Shown: positions 9,190-16,893 of the stretch, piece after piece
How positions within the stretch are numbered: position 1 is the first letter of the stretch
Layout of the letters: every line of letters starts with the position of its first letter
Assembly (NCBI GenBank): GCA_018398765.1
Contig: JAHBMJ010000425.1
Coordinates: forward strand, 11,727-29,793
Source of the DNA: Chromera velia
Taxonomy: Eukaryota > Sar > Chromeraceae
Length of the DNA: 18,067 bases
Reading direction: 5' to 3'
Program-made: the position numbers and the translations under genes
Notes under the pieces: generated by a model
The model's input: only the letters and a program-made list of their open reading frames with translations
What the model was told of the DNA's origin: nothing
The model's database searches: none

Positions 9190-10734
9190 ATGAACTTTCT
9201 CTCTCCACTTCTGAAGGTAAAAAGGGTGGATCCCGTATCTGATGAAGAGCTCGCACCTCTAGCATCAGCGGTTAAGCAATTCACTAAAAAAGTCTACCCT
9301 GGTTTGTGGGAATCTGGCCTTTCAGCACTACAGGGAATGAACCTGTCGCTTCCTTTTATTGCTTCTCCTCCACCTCCCCCTCCCCCCGAACCCCCTCTTC
9401 CTCCTGAACCTCCTCCTTCTGCTTCCTTTTTTTCCCCTACGGGTCCCTCTTGTCAAAAGGTCTGTCTCCTAGAACAGCTTGAAAGGTTGGGCCAAACCTG
9501 GGAGGAAGTTTTGGCCGCCAGCAAGGTTGGGGAGTCTAAGGACGCGGCGAAGCCTAGAAAGAAAAAGAAAAGGCAGGCCTTAGCCAGACAACCATGGTGG
9601 GACAATGATTGTGCGGTGATGAAGTTAAGGGTAAGAGAGGCAGAAAAACGGGCAAAAAACGCACCAAACCGCTCGCATCCGGCTTATAAAGAACTATTCA
9701 AGGTAAAAAGACAGCAAAAACGCCTCTTTGCATCAAAACAAAGGAAATATCAGCAAGCTCTGGCAGTATGGCTAGCAAGAGAGGCAGCATACGAACCAGC
9801 AAAGATCTGGCAATGGTGCAGGAAGTCCAAAAGCGAGGGAAATGGGGAGGTGAAACCGTTTGCTAATTTTTTTTCTCTTTTCTGGGCCCGTGTATTTAAG
9901 GGAGACAGACTCCCCCCCGCCCCTGCTAGCCCTGTGTTCCCCCCTCCTTCTTTCCCCGCTTTTTCTCTCCACATGGTAGAGGAAACCCTGAAAGGAATAG
10001 ACATGAATAAGGCTGCCGGTCTTGATGGAATCGCCCCTGAACATCTCGCTCTTTGCTTCAAACACTCAAACCTTTTTTGCTTTCTCCTCTTTGTCTTCTT
10101 TAATTTGTTTCATTCTTTTTCTTTTTGGCCATGTAGATGGAACGTCCTGAGGATTACTTCAGTACCAAAGGGTCTCCTTTCTCTTGATTGCAATGAATGG
10201 AGGCCCATTTATATTGTTGGTCTTCTGGGTAAGGTTTTTGCTCTTTTTATGGACGTCCGCCTTTGTAAAGAGACGAGGATCGATGAGAGACAGTTAGGCT
10301 TCAGGAGGGGCGTGGAGATACGGGAAGCATTCGCATCCCTCTCTTCTCTCATTCTTCAGTCTACACACAAAAAAGAACCCCTCATCGCAGCATTTGTAGA
10401 CTTTTCCAAAGCCTTTGATACACTGCCCAGAGAGAAAATGTTAGAGAGACTGAAGGATGAAGGGGTCAGTCAGGCAGATATCCACATGATTCATTCTATG
10501 TACTATAATGTTGCTGCAAGGGTTGATGGGGGGGACAAATGCTTGTCAGAGGGAGCAGGTGTGAAGCAGGGTGATCCTCTTTCTCCTCTTTTTTTTCTCC
10601 TGTTTATAAATAATTTACACAAAGCCCTCAGCTCTGAAAATCAACAGCCGAGTGGTAATGAAGGAAGGAGCGCTTTGAAACCTGTCAAGCTTAAAAGTTT
10701 TCAGAACTCTAATAGAGAGTATTGGTTATGCTGA
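9190..10734 (+). pseudogene. LINE ORF2, linker and reverse transcriptase fingers/palm (to the frameshift)
   Basis: Open for 514 codons from an ATG at 9190, two bases after the endonuclease stop. It has a proline-rich linker (9361-9420) and then a lysine-rich segment. RT motifs follow: KAAGLDGIAPEHL (about 10010), SVPKG with NEWRPI (about 10160-10210), RQLGFRRG, AFVDFSKAFDTL (about 10390-10425) with the first catalytic Asp, and VKQGDPLSPLFF (about 10561-10596). The frame stops at TGA 10732-10734, but the catalytic YADD is in the next frame at 10727-10738, so a one-base shift lies at about 10680-10725. RT would copy the element RNA at the nicked target. Confidence 0.88.
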
Positions 10735-12046
10735 TGACCTTGTATTGTTTGCCCACAGCGCTGCAGACCTGCAAGAGAGACTCTGGCGCCTCGAGGTATA
10801 CTGCAATGAACACGGACTTATGGTAAACTTAAAGAAAACAAAGATCCTTCGTCTATCCTCCCCTGATCTTTTCATTGATCCCGCTTCCCCTTTTGTTTTT
10901 AATGGAAGGCTGGTTAAGCATGTTGATAAATACAAATACCTCGGCAACTAGATTTTTGAGGGGGGGGATCTATCTAAAACTGTGAAAGCAAGAATTGAAT
11001 CTGCAGAAAAGGCACTGGGGGGTGTGTTTGGATCTTTTTCTTCAATTGGTTTTGTTTCTTCTTTTTCTCGAATTCAACTGTTCAAAGCTCTTTGGGTGCC
11101 CGTTGCAATGTTTGGTCTTGAAGCCCTTCCTCTCAGGCAGTCACTGACAGATGTTCAATACCTCGATGCATTGCAACTTCGTTTTGTTTGCTGGTCATTT
11201 GGTTTGTCCTCTAACTCTTTTTTCTCGCCCTCTCTTCATTCCTTTGGTTTGGAACCCTTTGGCTGTCTGCTTATGAAACAGGTAGCCAGCTTCTTTCAGT
11301 CTCTCAAATCTATAGAACGCGCCTTGCCCACGGCTGTATGGGAGGCGTGCATCGCTGGTTCTAGTGCCCTTTTTGTGTCCTCCACCAAACGTCTGGCTAT
11401 GCCCCTTGACAATTCTCTCCTTGAAGACACGAATGAGCCACGCCAAGAAAAACCAAAAAAGAAGGGGAAATATAAACAAAAAGAGACGTGTTGCAAGATC
11501 TAGACGAACCAATGGCTTGAGGAATGGGCTAGAAGGCAGGAAGGCAGCAGGAATAGAGATAGAATCTTCTATCCCCATGCTACCCTCACTGATTTCCAAA
11601 GAGATAACCTTTCCAGACAGAGGCTCTCCATGCTCCTCCTAGCAGAAAGGAAATGGCAGTCACGTCCGTCAGATATAGGAAACGATCTGCACATACGCAC
11701 GCTGTCCCCGTGTCTTCTTAAATCTTCTGCAAACATCCGCCCTCTCCTGAAAGCGATGACGGGTGGTTATGTGCAGCGGGGGGAGCTAGAAAAGATCTGC
11801 TTGGCTTGTTCTGGCAGAAAAGTTTGTGATGAGATCCACTTGCTTACGGAATGTGCGGATATAGAGAGGGAAAGATAGAAGCTTGACGAAATTATCAGCA
11901 GAATAAAGGAGCGTGCGCCCATTGGGAAACGGGTAGAAATTGCGCAATGGGTGGCTGCCTCTGCTGGTAGAGGAGTGGGGAAGAACGAAAAGAAAGTCCG
12001 AGAGATGATCGCTTTTATTTTGCGTTCTAGCCTCTGGCGGGCATGA
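10721..12046 (+). pseudogene. LINE ORF2, RT YADD/thumb and C-terminal CCHC domain
   Basis: Continues in one frame from YADDLVLF (10727) through LMVNLKKTKIL and YKYLG (RT motifs 6-7), then a thumb region. Near 11800 is a CLAC...H....C zinc knuckle (C-x2-C-x9-H-x4-C), typical of LINE C-termini. The frame closes with TGA at 12044-12046. It is broken only by three TAG codons (10949-10951, 11501-11503, 11876-11878); there is no TAA, TGA or frameshift in about 440 codons. Sequence on both sides of each TAG reads as coherent protein in the same frame. Confidence 0.82.
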
Positions 12047-12126
12047 GGGCGGTTGAGAAGTGTATAGCCAAATTGGAGAGAGTTTGCATTGACATGTGTT
12101 AATGGATCAATGCGCTAGGTCAACAA

Positions 12127-12232
12127 ACTAACATTGCATGTCATGCCCCGTGGTTGGCCAGAGCCTAAGTAGTGGCTCACCGGCTTTAACCGCCTCAATT
12201 CAATTCAATTCATTCATTCAATTCATTCATTT
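12127..12232 (+). repeat. LINE 3' end and ATTCA/TTCA tail
   Basis: Conserved block GTTGGCCAGAGCCTAAGT...CGGCTTTAACCGCC followed by ATTCA and TTCA repeats. The same block is present at 7858-7975 and inverted at 12943-13033, which defines it as the element's 3' terminus recognised by its RT. Confidence 0.8.
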
Positions 12233-12505
12233 ATAATATTAAAAATATAATCCCTACACCTAGGATTTTAGAATCTAAAATCCTGGAAGAAAGCTAAAAT
12301 CCTAGCCTCTTCCTAGGATTTTATGGGATTATATGGGATTTTACGGGATTATACGGGATTTTACGGGAAAGATATAATCCCGTAAAATCCCGTATAATCC
12401 CGGCATTCATTTCTAAAATCCTAGGATCCAGGATTTTAGTCTTTATAATCCCTAGAGTCAGGATTTTAGATTCTAAAATCCTGAAGGAATAGTAAGAAAT
12501 AGTCC
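12233..12505. repeat. Nested inverted-repeat array of GGATTTTA units
   Basis: AT-rich array of AGGATTTTA and its complement TAAAATCCT in both orientations. Two 23-bp near-palindromes at 12262-12284 and 12460-12482 are exact reverse complements of each other and flank the central hairpin at 12345-12401. The array could fold into a long branched structure. No coding capacity is seen. Confidence 0.8.
12345..12401. repeat. Perfect 23-bp inverted repeat (hairpin), 11-nt loop
   Basis: Arms 12345-12367 and 12379-12401 are exact reverse complements built of 10-bp units (GGGATTATAC, GGGATTTTAC). The loop is AAAGATATAAT. The unit repeats also extend to the left of the left arm. Confidence 0.92.
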
Positions 12506-12610
12506 GGCAGAATCCTGGGCAAAATCTGCCTAAATCCGCTAAAATCCTGGCTAAAATCCCATAAAATCCACTAAAATCCTGGGCTAAAATCCCACAAAAT
12601 CCTAGTTACC
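12506..12610 (-). repeat. Right 105-bp inverted arm
   Basis: Reverse complement matches 8036-8140 nearly throughout, including the order of unit variants. The LINE and the palindromic array lie between the two arms. An outward match at ACCCTGCAGGTA (complement of about 12618-12629) suggests the true terminus lies near 12630. I found no clear target-site duplication. Confidence 0.85.
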
Positions 12611-12691
12611 TCAGAACTTACCTGCAGGGTTCTTAAAAATACTTCTAGAAATACTTTTAAAATTATTATTTTTTAAAGAGTGTTAGATTAT

Positions 12692-12734
<43 letters not shown>
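12692..12734. repeat. (TCAA)n microsatellite
   Basis: About ten TCAA units in AT-rich sequence. Given that the LINE copies end in ATTCA/TTCA repeats, this could be the tail of an otherwise lost inverted copy (TTGA on the other strand), but no element body is attached. Confidence 0.9.
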
Positions 12735-12736
<2 letters not shown>

Positions 12737-12942
12737 ATACACTACGAATAAATTAATTAATTGTTTCAAAATTGTTGTTTTTTTTTTTTTTTAATAAAAA
12801 AGATATTCATGAATCATGAATTATTAATAAAATGCACTAGAAAATGCATGAATTGGTTCAGATTTCAAAACCTTTGATCCATTCAATTGAATACTCTTTT
12901 TTGAATGTGTGACATATCGTGTAGTAACACAGGACTGTATTA

Positions 12943-13033
12943 TAAAGATTGATTGAATTGAATCAGGGCGGTTAAAGCCGGTGAACCACCACTTAGGCTC
13001 TGGCCAACAACGGGGGATGATGTCAACTTTGAA
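12943..13033 (-). mobile_element. Inverted LINE 3'-end fragment
   Basis: The reverse complement reproduces the LINE 3' block (GTTGGCCAGAGCCTAAGT, TTCACCGGCTTTAACCGCC) and an ATTCAATTCAATC tail, closer to the 12127-12232 copy than the 7858 copy is. It is truncated within about 90 bp. Confidence 0.8.
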
Positions 13034-13575
13034 GATTTGTGAGAGTGTTCAAGTGTTCAAGCCACTGCCAGCAGTGCCAGGCCAATTGGCGTAGAGTAAC
13101 GTAGATCTTTGTGCGCGACTTTCTTTGTTTTTGGCTTTTGCCCTGTCCTCATGCCTTCTGTTCTGCACTCAGGTCCCCAGTAAATCTTGACAGTGAATTT
13201 GGCATCCTTTCACCAAACTGCCCGTCACCTTAAATGAATTTGGCACCTCGGTGTACTACGCCCTTCTTTCACTTCCTCGTTTCTGTACCTTTCTCTCCAT
13301 CTGGCCAAGCCAGACATATTCCGCTCTCTCTGATGCAGCCTCAGGCTCAGAGGAGCCGCGAGGCTTCTGTTCCATTCGGCTTGTTTCTGGTTCAGGATTT
13401 CAATTTAATTGTCGAAGAGAACGAATGATTCGATCGGCAGATTCCAGATTTGAAGCAGAGCGGGAGGAAGGGGGTTGTGCGTTGACAATTAACGCTTCTG
13501 TTGTCTTTGCAAGGCTAGGAAATGTGGAATAAAGAAGAGAACCAAACAAGAACGAAAGAAGCTCTTCACTGGAGC
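13034..13575. other. Intergenic, no supported gene
   Basis: Presumably contains the 3'UTR of the minus-strand gene that ends at 13576. Short open stretches on the plus strand (13234-13532) have no recognisable features. A short direct repeat, TGAATTTGGCA, occurs at about 13194 and 13235. A strong plus-strand donor-like string, CACAG|GTACGT, sits at 13583, but no exon could be supported. Confidence 0.4.
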
Positions 13576-14436
13576 TCACACAGGTACGTCATTTGATGGG
13601 AGGGGTGCCCCGGAAGCGTTAGTTGCGCTCTCTTTGTAGGAATTCAGGAACCGGGCAAATGCGCGAGGCCCCGAGTCCCTCTGGACGCTGCAGAGAAGGA
13701 AGTGGGCACCACAAACTTCCTTAAAGGTATCAAACACGCCTTGCACATCCACCACGTTTGCACCTCTAAATGCCCACTCCTCCCTATCCCTTACACGTCC
13801 AGGAAAACAACCGTCAAGGGATCCTCTTTGACTGACGGAGGCGCACGCGGCTTGAAATTGTGTGAAGATCTCTGTTTTTTCCTCATCCGGTAGAGAAGCA
13901 ATAAATGAGGAATCACTCTTCAGTATCACGGAGACGGTGTCAGGGTGGCAAGCCACAGGCAGACAGGCTGCTGTTTTGAGTTCGTCTCTGCAGGGAATTG
14001 CCTTCATTTCCTCAATGTCAGACCAAGGCACGGTGACTCTGGTGCCGGTGAACAGGTTCGGCATCTCGAGACCCTCTGGGGATACGGCGAGACCGAGCAC
14101 CTTCCAGTTGCACCGCACTATCAGCCATCCAACTACACAGAGAAGGAGAAAGAGAGGAATGTAGATGGCAAACAGAATCAAAAGGGAGTCGAAGTCGATG
14201 CTCTGTTTCGCAGCTTTCTCGAAAATCTCGCCGAAAGTCCACCCAGAGGTGATTGCGTACACCACACACAGGATGACAACCGTAAAACTGTAGATGATAA
14301 TGTAGGTGACAAACATCAACGGCACCATCTGAATCAGACTGGGCAACTGAGAAAAGAAGTATTGGAAGAAAGAGCATTTGATTTCTTTTCGCACTGGAAC
14401 CAGCGCTTCCGCTCGTCTGTCCTGTGGTTGGATCAT
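13576..14436 (-). CDS. 286-aa two-helix membrane protein with PH-like segment, unknown function
   Basis: Intact frame from ATG (14434-14436 on the plus strand as CAT) to TGA. Residues ~1-35 are polar/aromatic. Two strongly hydrophobic helices follow at ~38-62 and ~84-107. After them comes a segment resembling the membrane-adjacent PH-like fold found in many small membrane proteins: VLGLAVSPEGLEMPN, a basic turn, then VTVPWSDIEEMKAI (residues ~112-147). The rest is soluble (to residue 286) with several cysteines. Both termini would lie on the same side of the membrane, probably cytosolic. No gene partner is obvious. The start is the first ATG in frame; an upstream exon cannot be excluded, since a strong donor (TC|GTAAGT on this strand) lies near 14500. 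I do not recognise a named family, and the PH resemblance is by pattern only. Confidence 0.75.
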   Translation of the reverse strand: MIQPQDRRAEALVPVRKEIKCSFFQYFFSQLPSLIQMVPLMFVTYIIIYSFTVVILCVVYAITSGWTFGEIFEKAAKQSIDFDSLLILFAIYIPLFLLLCVVGWLIVRCNWKVLGLAVSPEGLEMPNLFTGTRVTVPWSDIEEMKAIPCRDELKTAACLPVACHPDTVSVILKSDSSFIASLPDEEKTEIFTQFQAACASVSQRGSLDGCFPGRVRDREEWAFRGANVVDVQGVFDTFKEVCGAHFLLCSVQRDSGPRAFARFLNSYKESATNASGAPLPSNDVPV

Positions 14437-14705
14437 AGTAGAACCACACCCAGATGTGATGAATGCTATGCGTGTTGCTGGACAGAAACGTCTTACTTAC
14501 GACTTGAGGACACGCAACTGAAGTGAGTGCTCAAATATGTAGGACAAGCACTCGAGCGCTTATGAAAGGAGTGTGCTCTACAAAGAGTCTTGTGGGGCGG
14601 ATCGAAGTGTTTGTTAATTAGCTCGTCTTTTTCTTTCAAGTTCTTCGAAAAGATGTCATCATGTCACATTCTGGCAGGGAGAAAAAAATGACTGACCTTC
14701 GCAAC
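14437..14705. other. Upstream region of the minus-strand gene
   Basis: No gene supported. It probably holds the promoter/5'UTR of the 286-aa gene. It contains minus-strand TC|GTAAGT near 14500, compatible with a 5' intron. Confidence 0.35.
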
Positions 14706-14738
14706 ATGGCCCGGAAAGCGGAGGGCACTTAAAAACAA
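14706..14738 (+). repeat. CCCGGAAAGCG-family repeat, copy 1
   Basis: ATGGCCCGGAAAGCGGAGGG followed by CACTTAAAAACAAC. It shares the order CCCGGAAA, GAGGGCACTTA and an A-rich end with the copies at 14934 and 15046. In copy 1 the GCTGAG between them is deleted. Confidence 0.75.
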
Positions 14739-14745
14739 CGTGATA

Positions 14746-14763
14746 CACCCAACTAGTTGGGTG
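14746..14763. repeat. 18-bp perfect palindrome
   Basis: CACCCAACTAGTTGGGTG is identical to its reverse complement and lies just after repeat copy 1. It could be a protein-binding dyad or a hairpin seed; nothing else supports a function. Confidence 0.9.
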
Positions 14764-14933
14764 AGTGCATCGGGGGGCGCGTAGGTTGTTCCATAGAATG
14801 TCTATATGCTTGGAAGGGACGAATTTTTATGCTAATATCATACGCGATCTCCTGCATGGGGCCTCTTACACGCATGCAGAATTCATTAAAGTGCGGAACT
14901 GCCCACCGAGTCGATGGCAGAAAAATGGCGGAG

Positions 14934-14970
14934 GTGGCCCGGAAAGCGTAGCTGAGGGGCACTTACAAAG
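14934..14970 (+). repeat. CCCGGAAAGCG-family repeat, copy 2
   Basis: GTGGCCCGGAAAGCG, then AGCTGAGGGGCACTTACAAAG. It is the fullest of the three plus-strand copies. Confidence 0.75.
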
Positions 14971-15045
14971 AGTTGAGGTGGGAGCGCGCGTATGTACGTC
15001 GAGCATGCTAAATCTCCGATTGAAAAATCTGACGCACGCAGATGC

Positions 15046-15085
15046 ATGTCCCGGAAATAGAGCTGAGGGGGCACTTAATACAACA
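15046..15085 (+). repeat. CCCGGAAAGCG-family repeat, copy 3
   Basis: ATGTCCCGGAAATAG, then AGCTGAGGGGGCACTTAA and an A-rich end. Slightly diverged. Confidence 0.7.
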
Positions 15086-15123
15086 TGAGTATAAGGGTCA
15101 AAACAAATGGAGTTAATTTTGAT

Positions 15124-15144
15124 TGCTTTCCAGGCCATTCGCAC
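15124..15144 (-). repeat. Minus-strand relative of the CCCGGAAAGC repeat
   Basis: These 21 bp match 15905-15925 with one mismatch; on the minus strand they read CGTGCGAATGGCC then TGGAAAGC. The same GAATGGCC(C/T)GGAAAGC core links it to the plus-strand copies. Confidence 0.7.
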
Positions 15145-15511
15145 GTGAAAGTACATGAAAGACTCGAGACGCCACTAGATCTTCTCAACTAGAAGCTTAT
15201 CATTAAAGTCTCTTAAAATCTTCTTACAGGGAAAGACTGAAAGATAGTTTGCATTGCATATTTCCATTCCTTTCATTGTTCAGCCGTTTCATCTCATCAC
15301 AGTACTCAACCTCTTCTTTCGTCCTGGAATACGAGAGGATTACATGTTAACCCTGTAGTATTATTTATTTTATGAGCATACTGCTATTGATTACAATTAA
15401 TTCAACTTGCATGGAGAAGTATGCACATGCATGCCTGCAGCTTGGCATGGCTCATCAATCTATGAGGCGGGCACTTCAGACATAGCGGCTCAACAGCACA
15501 GAGTATATCAG
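15145..15511. other. Non-coding spacer
   Basis: No gene supported. It is mixed, AT-rich in the middle (15340-15405), with GCATGC-rich patches at 15425-15450. Confidence 0.4.
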
Positions 15512-15569
15512 ATAGGGGAATCGAACCCTGGACCATACGCATGTAGATGGAATGCTCTACCAAGTAAGC
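15512..15569 (-). repeat. tRNA-like relic with A-box and B-box (SINE or tRNA pseudogene)
   Basis: On the minus strand, GCTTACTTGGTAGAGC forms a D-arm (A-box) and GGGTTCGATTCCCC a T-arm (B-box), spaced as in a tRNA. Between them CCAT/ATGG can pair, but around a 10-nt loop (CTACATGCGT) instead of 7. No 7-bp acceptor stem can be drawn with the flanks. I therefore call it a tRNA-derived SINE head or pseudo-tRNA rather than a functional tRNA gene. Confidence 0.55.
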
Positions 15570-15852
15570 TGTATTCTATAAAGAAATATGGCGAACCCGT
15601 GACGGCAACATGCTACACGTATAATGCAACTACCGGCCATGCACATACATCAAATTAACTTATCTTGATTCCATATTAAAATCAAACAAATACCCGATCC
15701 CCCCCCCTAAAAAAAAGATGAGCTTGCATGCGATCTCAGGGCCTCTCGGCTGATTTTAGCGAAGCTGAGCTGCCCCTCGAGGCACGACTGCACTTGGATC
15801 GCGTGGCTGGGCATGCGATTTCCTCGTAAATTTCGATAGAAAAGTGAGGGTG
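15570..15852. other. Non-coding spacer
   Basis: No gene supported. It contains a C-run followed by an A-run (15700-15717) and repeated GCATGCGAT strings (15727 and 15810). Confidence 0.4.
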
Positions 15853-15925
15853 CAGGGGCTCGAACCCAAGACCTCGCCGCGTGGATCTTCAATCATCAAA
15901 GTTCGCTTTCCGGGCCATTCGCACG
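15853..15925 (-). repeat. Second tRNA-like relic, head of the CCCGGAAAGCG repeat family
   Basis: On the minus strand, GAATGGCCCGGAAAGCG resembles an A-box (TGGCnnAG type). About 50 bp on, GGGTTCGAGCCCC is a good B-box. The long stretch between them would suit a tRNA with a large variable arm (Leu/Ser type). The A-box part is the same core that recurs at 14706, 14934, 15046 and 15124, so the family is likely a tRNA-derived SINE. The adjacent GCACGCTTCGCGTGC (15920-15934) is a small hairpin. Confidence 0.5.
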
Positions 15926-16037
15926 CTTCGCGTGCGTCAAATGTATGCCATGCATGCACGTACGCGTGCGTCAATTCAAGCGAGAATATAAAGGTCAGGC
16001 ACCTAACTATTTTCATACGCTTTACAGCATGATATAT

Positions 16038-16063
16038 AAGCCCCTGCCCTTGAATTTTGTACG
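16038..16063 (+). repeat. Left 26-bp TIR of the HNH-like element
   Basis: Matches the reverse complement of 16894-16919 at 25 of 26 positions. Confidence 0.82.
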
Positions 16064-16401
16064 CACGATTTGACTGTAGCTCTGTATTGATCCATTTTTT
16101 TTTATTTTTTTTTTATTTTTATTTTTTTGAGAAAAAAAAAATGGTCGCTTCAAGGTGGATCCCTATTGATTTTGCCTTATAAGAGTATTGTCACACGCGC
16201 GGTGCGCGCGAAAACGATGCAAAAAAAAGCGTAATTTATGGTCTAACAACCTAGCCGTGCGCGGCCCAAGCCGTTTCCGCGGCCACTATGAAGGGGGGCA
16301 TCTCGCGACTTTTTTTTTCCCTTCGAAAAACCGAATTACCGGCAGGGGGACATCTTTTTACCGCGCCTACCCCTGGTTCCCGCCGCTATAGAATAAAGAA
16401 A

Positions 16402-16855
16402 ATGATGCCCCGTCTGCCTCAATCAGTCGTTATTTTCACTTCAGCCGCTCATTGCAAACAGCTGTTCCAGCAAAGGATCAGACCTCTTATCATTCAAAAA
16501 AATTGGAAGTATCTGCACGGCTGGACTATCAAGCAGGCTAACAAAGCAATCAAAACAGAAATTCGAACTATTTTTGGAAATTGTTGTGAGTGTTGTGGTG
16601 CTTCTGGCCTTCCCGATCTTCCTGGTGGGCGCAATCCGTATGATATGCATCACAACAACCACCCACTGGAAGTTCTCCCTCGGGAAGATCACAGTAAAAA
16701 AAATTGGGCACGGAAATGAAGACCAGTAGATCGATACTGTTTTTAACACCAATCACCCAGATGATGTTGAATTGATCTATCAGTATTGCCATCATGTGCA
16801 CAAGCACGATGCCTACCGACATATACCCGCACAGCCTGCTTGGTACAAAGCCTAA
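16402..16855 (+). pseudogene. HNH-like zinc-binding nuclease remnant (frameshift plus in-frame TAG)
   Basis: From ATG 16402, frame 1 reads a basic helical N-terminus (KYLHGWTIKQANKAIKTEI), then NCCECCG (about 16579-16599), then YDMHHNN (about 16639-16659). Coherent sequence then moves to the next frame near 16670-16685 (GKITVKKIGHGNEDQ), meets TAG at 16727-16729 and continues with NHPDDVELIYQYCHHVHKHD to TAA at 16853-16855. The order CxxC, HH-N, then N...CH is the arrangement of HNH nucleases, although the first Cys of the second CxxC-like pair is Tyr here. The frame 1 reading alone ends at TGA 16717. The protein would be about 150 residues if unbroken. Family assignment is by motif order only. 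Confidence 0.55.
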
Positions 16856-16893
16856 CTTCAAAATTTTATCATCAAAATTTTATGCATTTTGAC

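Larger units (their letters stand above)
8141..12232 (+). mobile_element. Decayed APE-type non-LTR retrotransposon (LINE), 5'-truncated
   Basis: In order: apurinic-type endonuclease, reverse transcriptase with motifs through YADD, a thumb region, a C-terminal CCHC zinc knuckle, a short 3'UTR, and a tail of ATTCA/TTCA repeats ending near 12232. This is the standard ORF2 layout of LINE elements. No ORF1 is present; the 5' end stops at the edge of the GGATTTTA inverted arm, with the endonuclease frame lacking an ATG. At least two frameshifts (about 9145-9187 and about 10680-10725) and three in-frame TAG codons (10949, 11501, 11876) interrupt it. Two further copies of its 3' end are in the window (7858-7975 and, inverted, 12943-13033). 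Confidence 0.88.

Noticed and set aside
8036-12610. Interstitial telomere arrays (TTTAGGG type)
   Set aside because: The units are GGATTTTAGC/GGGATTTTAC-like with variable spacing and both orientations; no exact TTTAGGG tandem is present.
8036-12610. CRISPR-like array
   Set aside because: Repeats have no regular spacers and the context is eukaryotic.
13251-13532. 93-aa plus-strand ORF before the 13583 donor-like site
   Set aside because: No recognisable features and no matching downstream exon; the intact minus-strand gene occupies the following region.
15512-15569. Functional tRNA gene
   Set aside because: No acceptor stem and an oversized anticodon-region loop; only the A-box and B-box halves are convincing.
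16188-16391. Second small ORF inside the HNH-like element
   Set aside because: It is open for 67 codons but lies in skewed C/G- and A/T-run sequence, overlaps another open frame, and has no motif.
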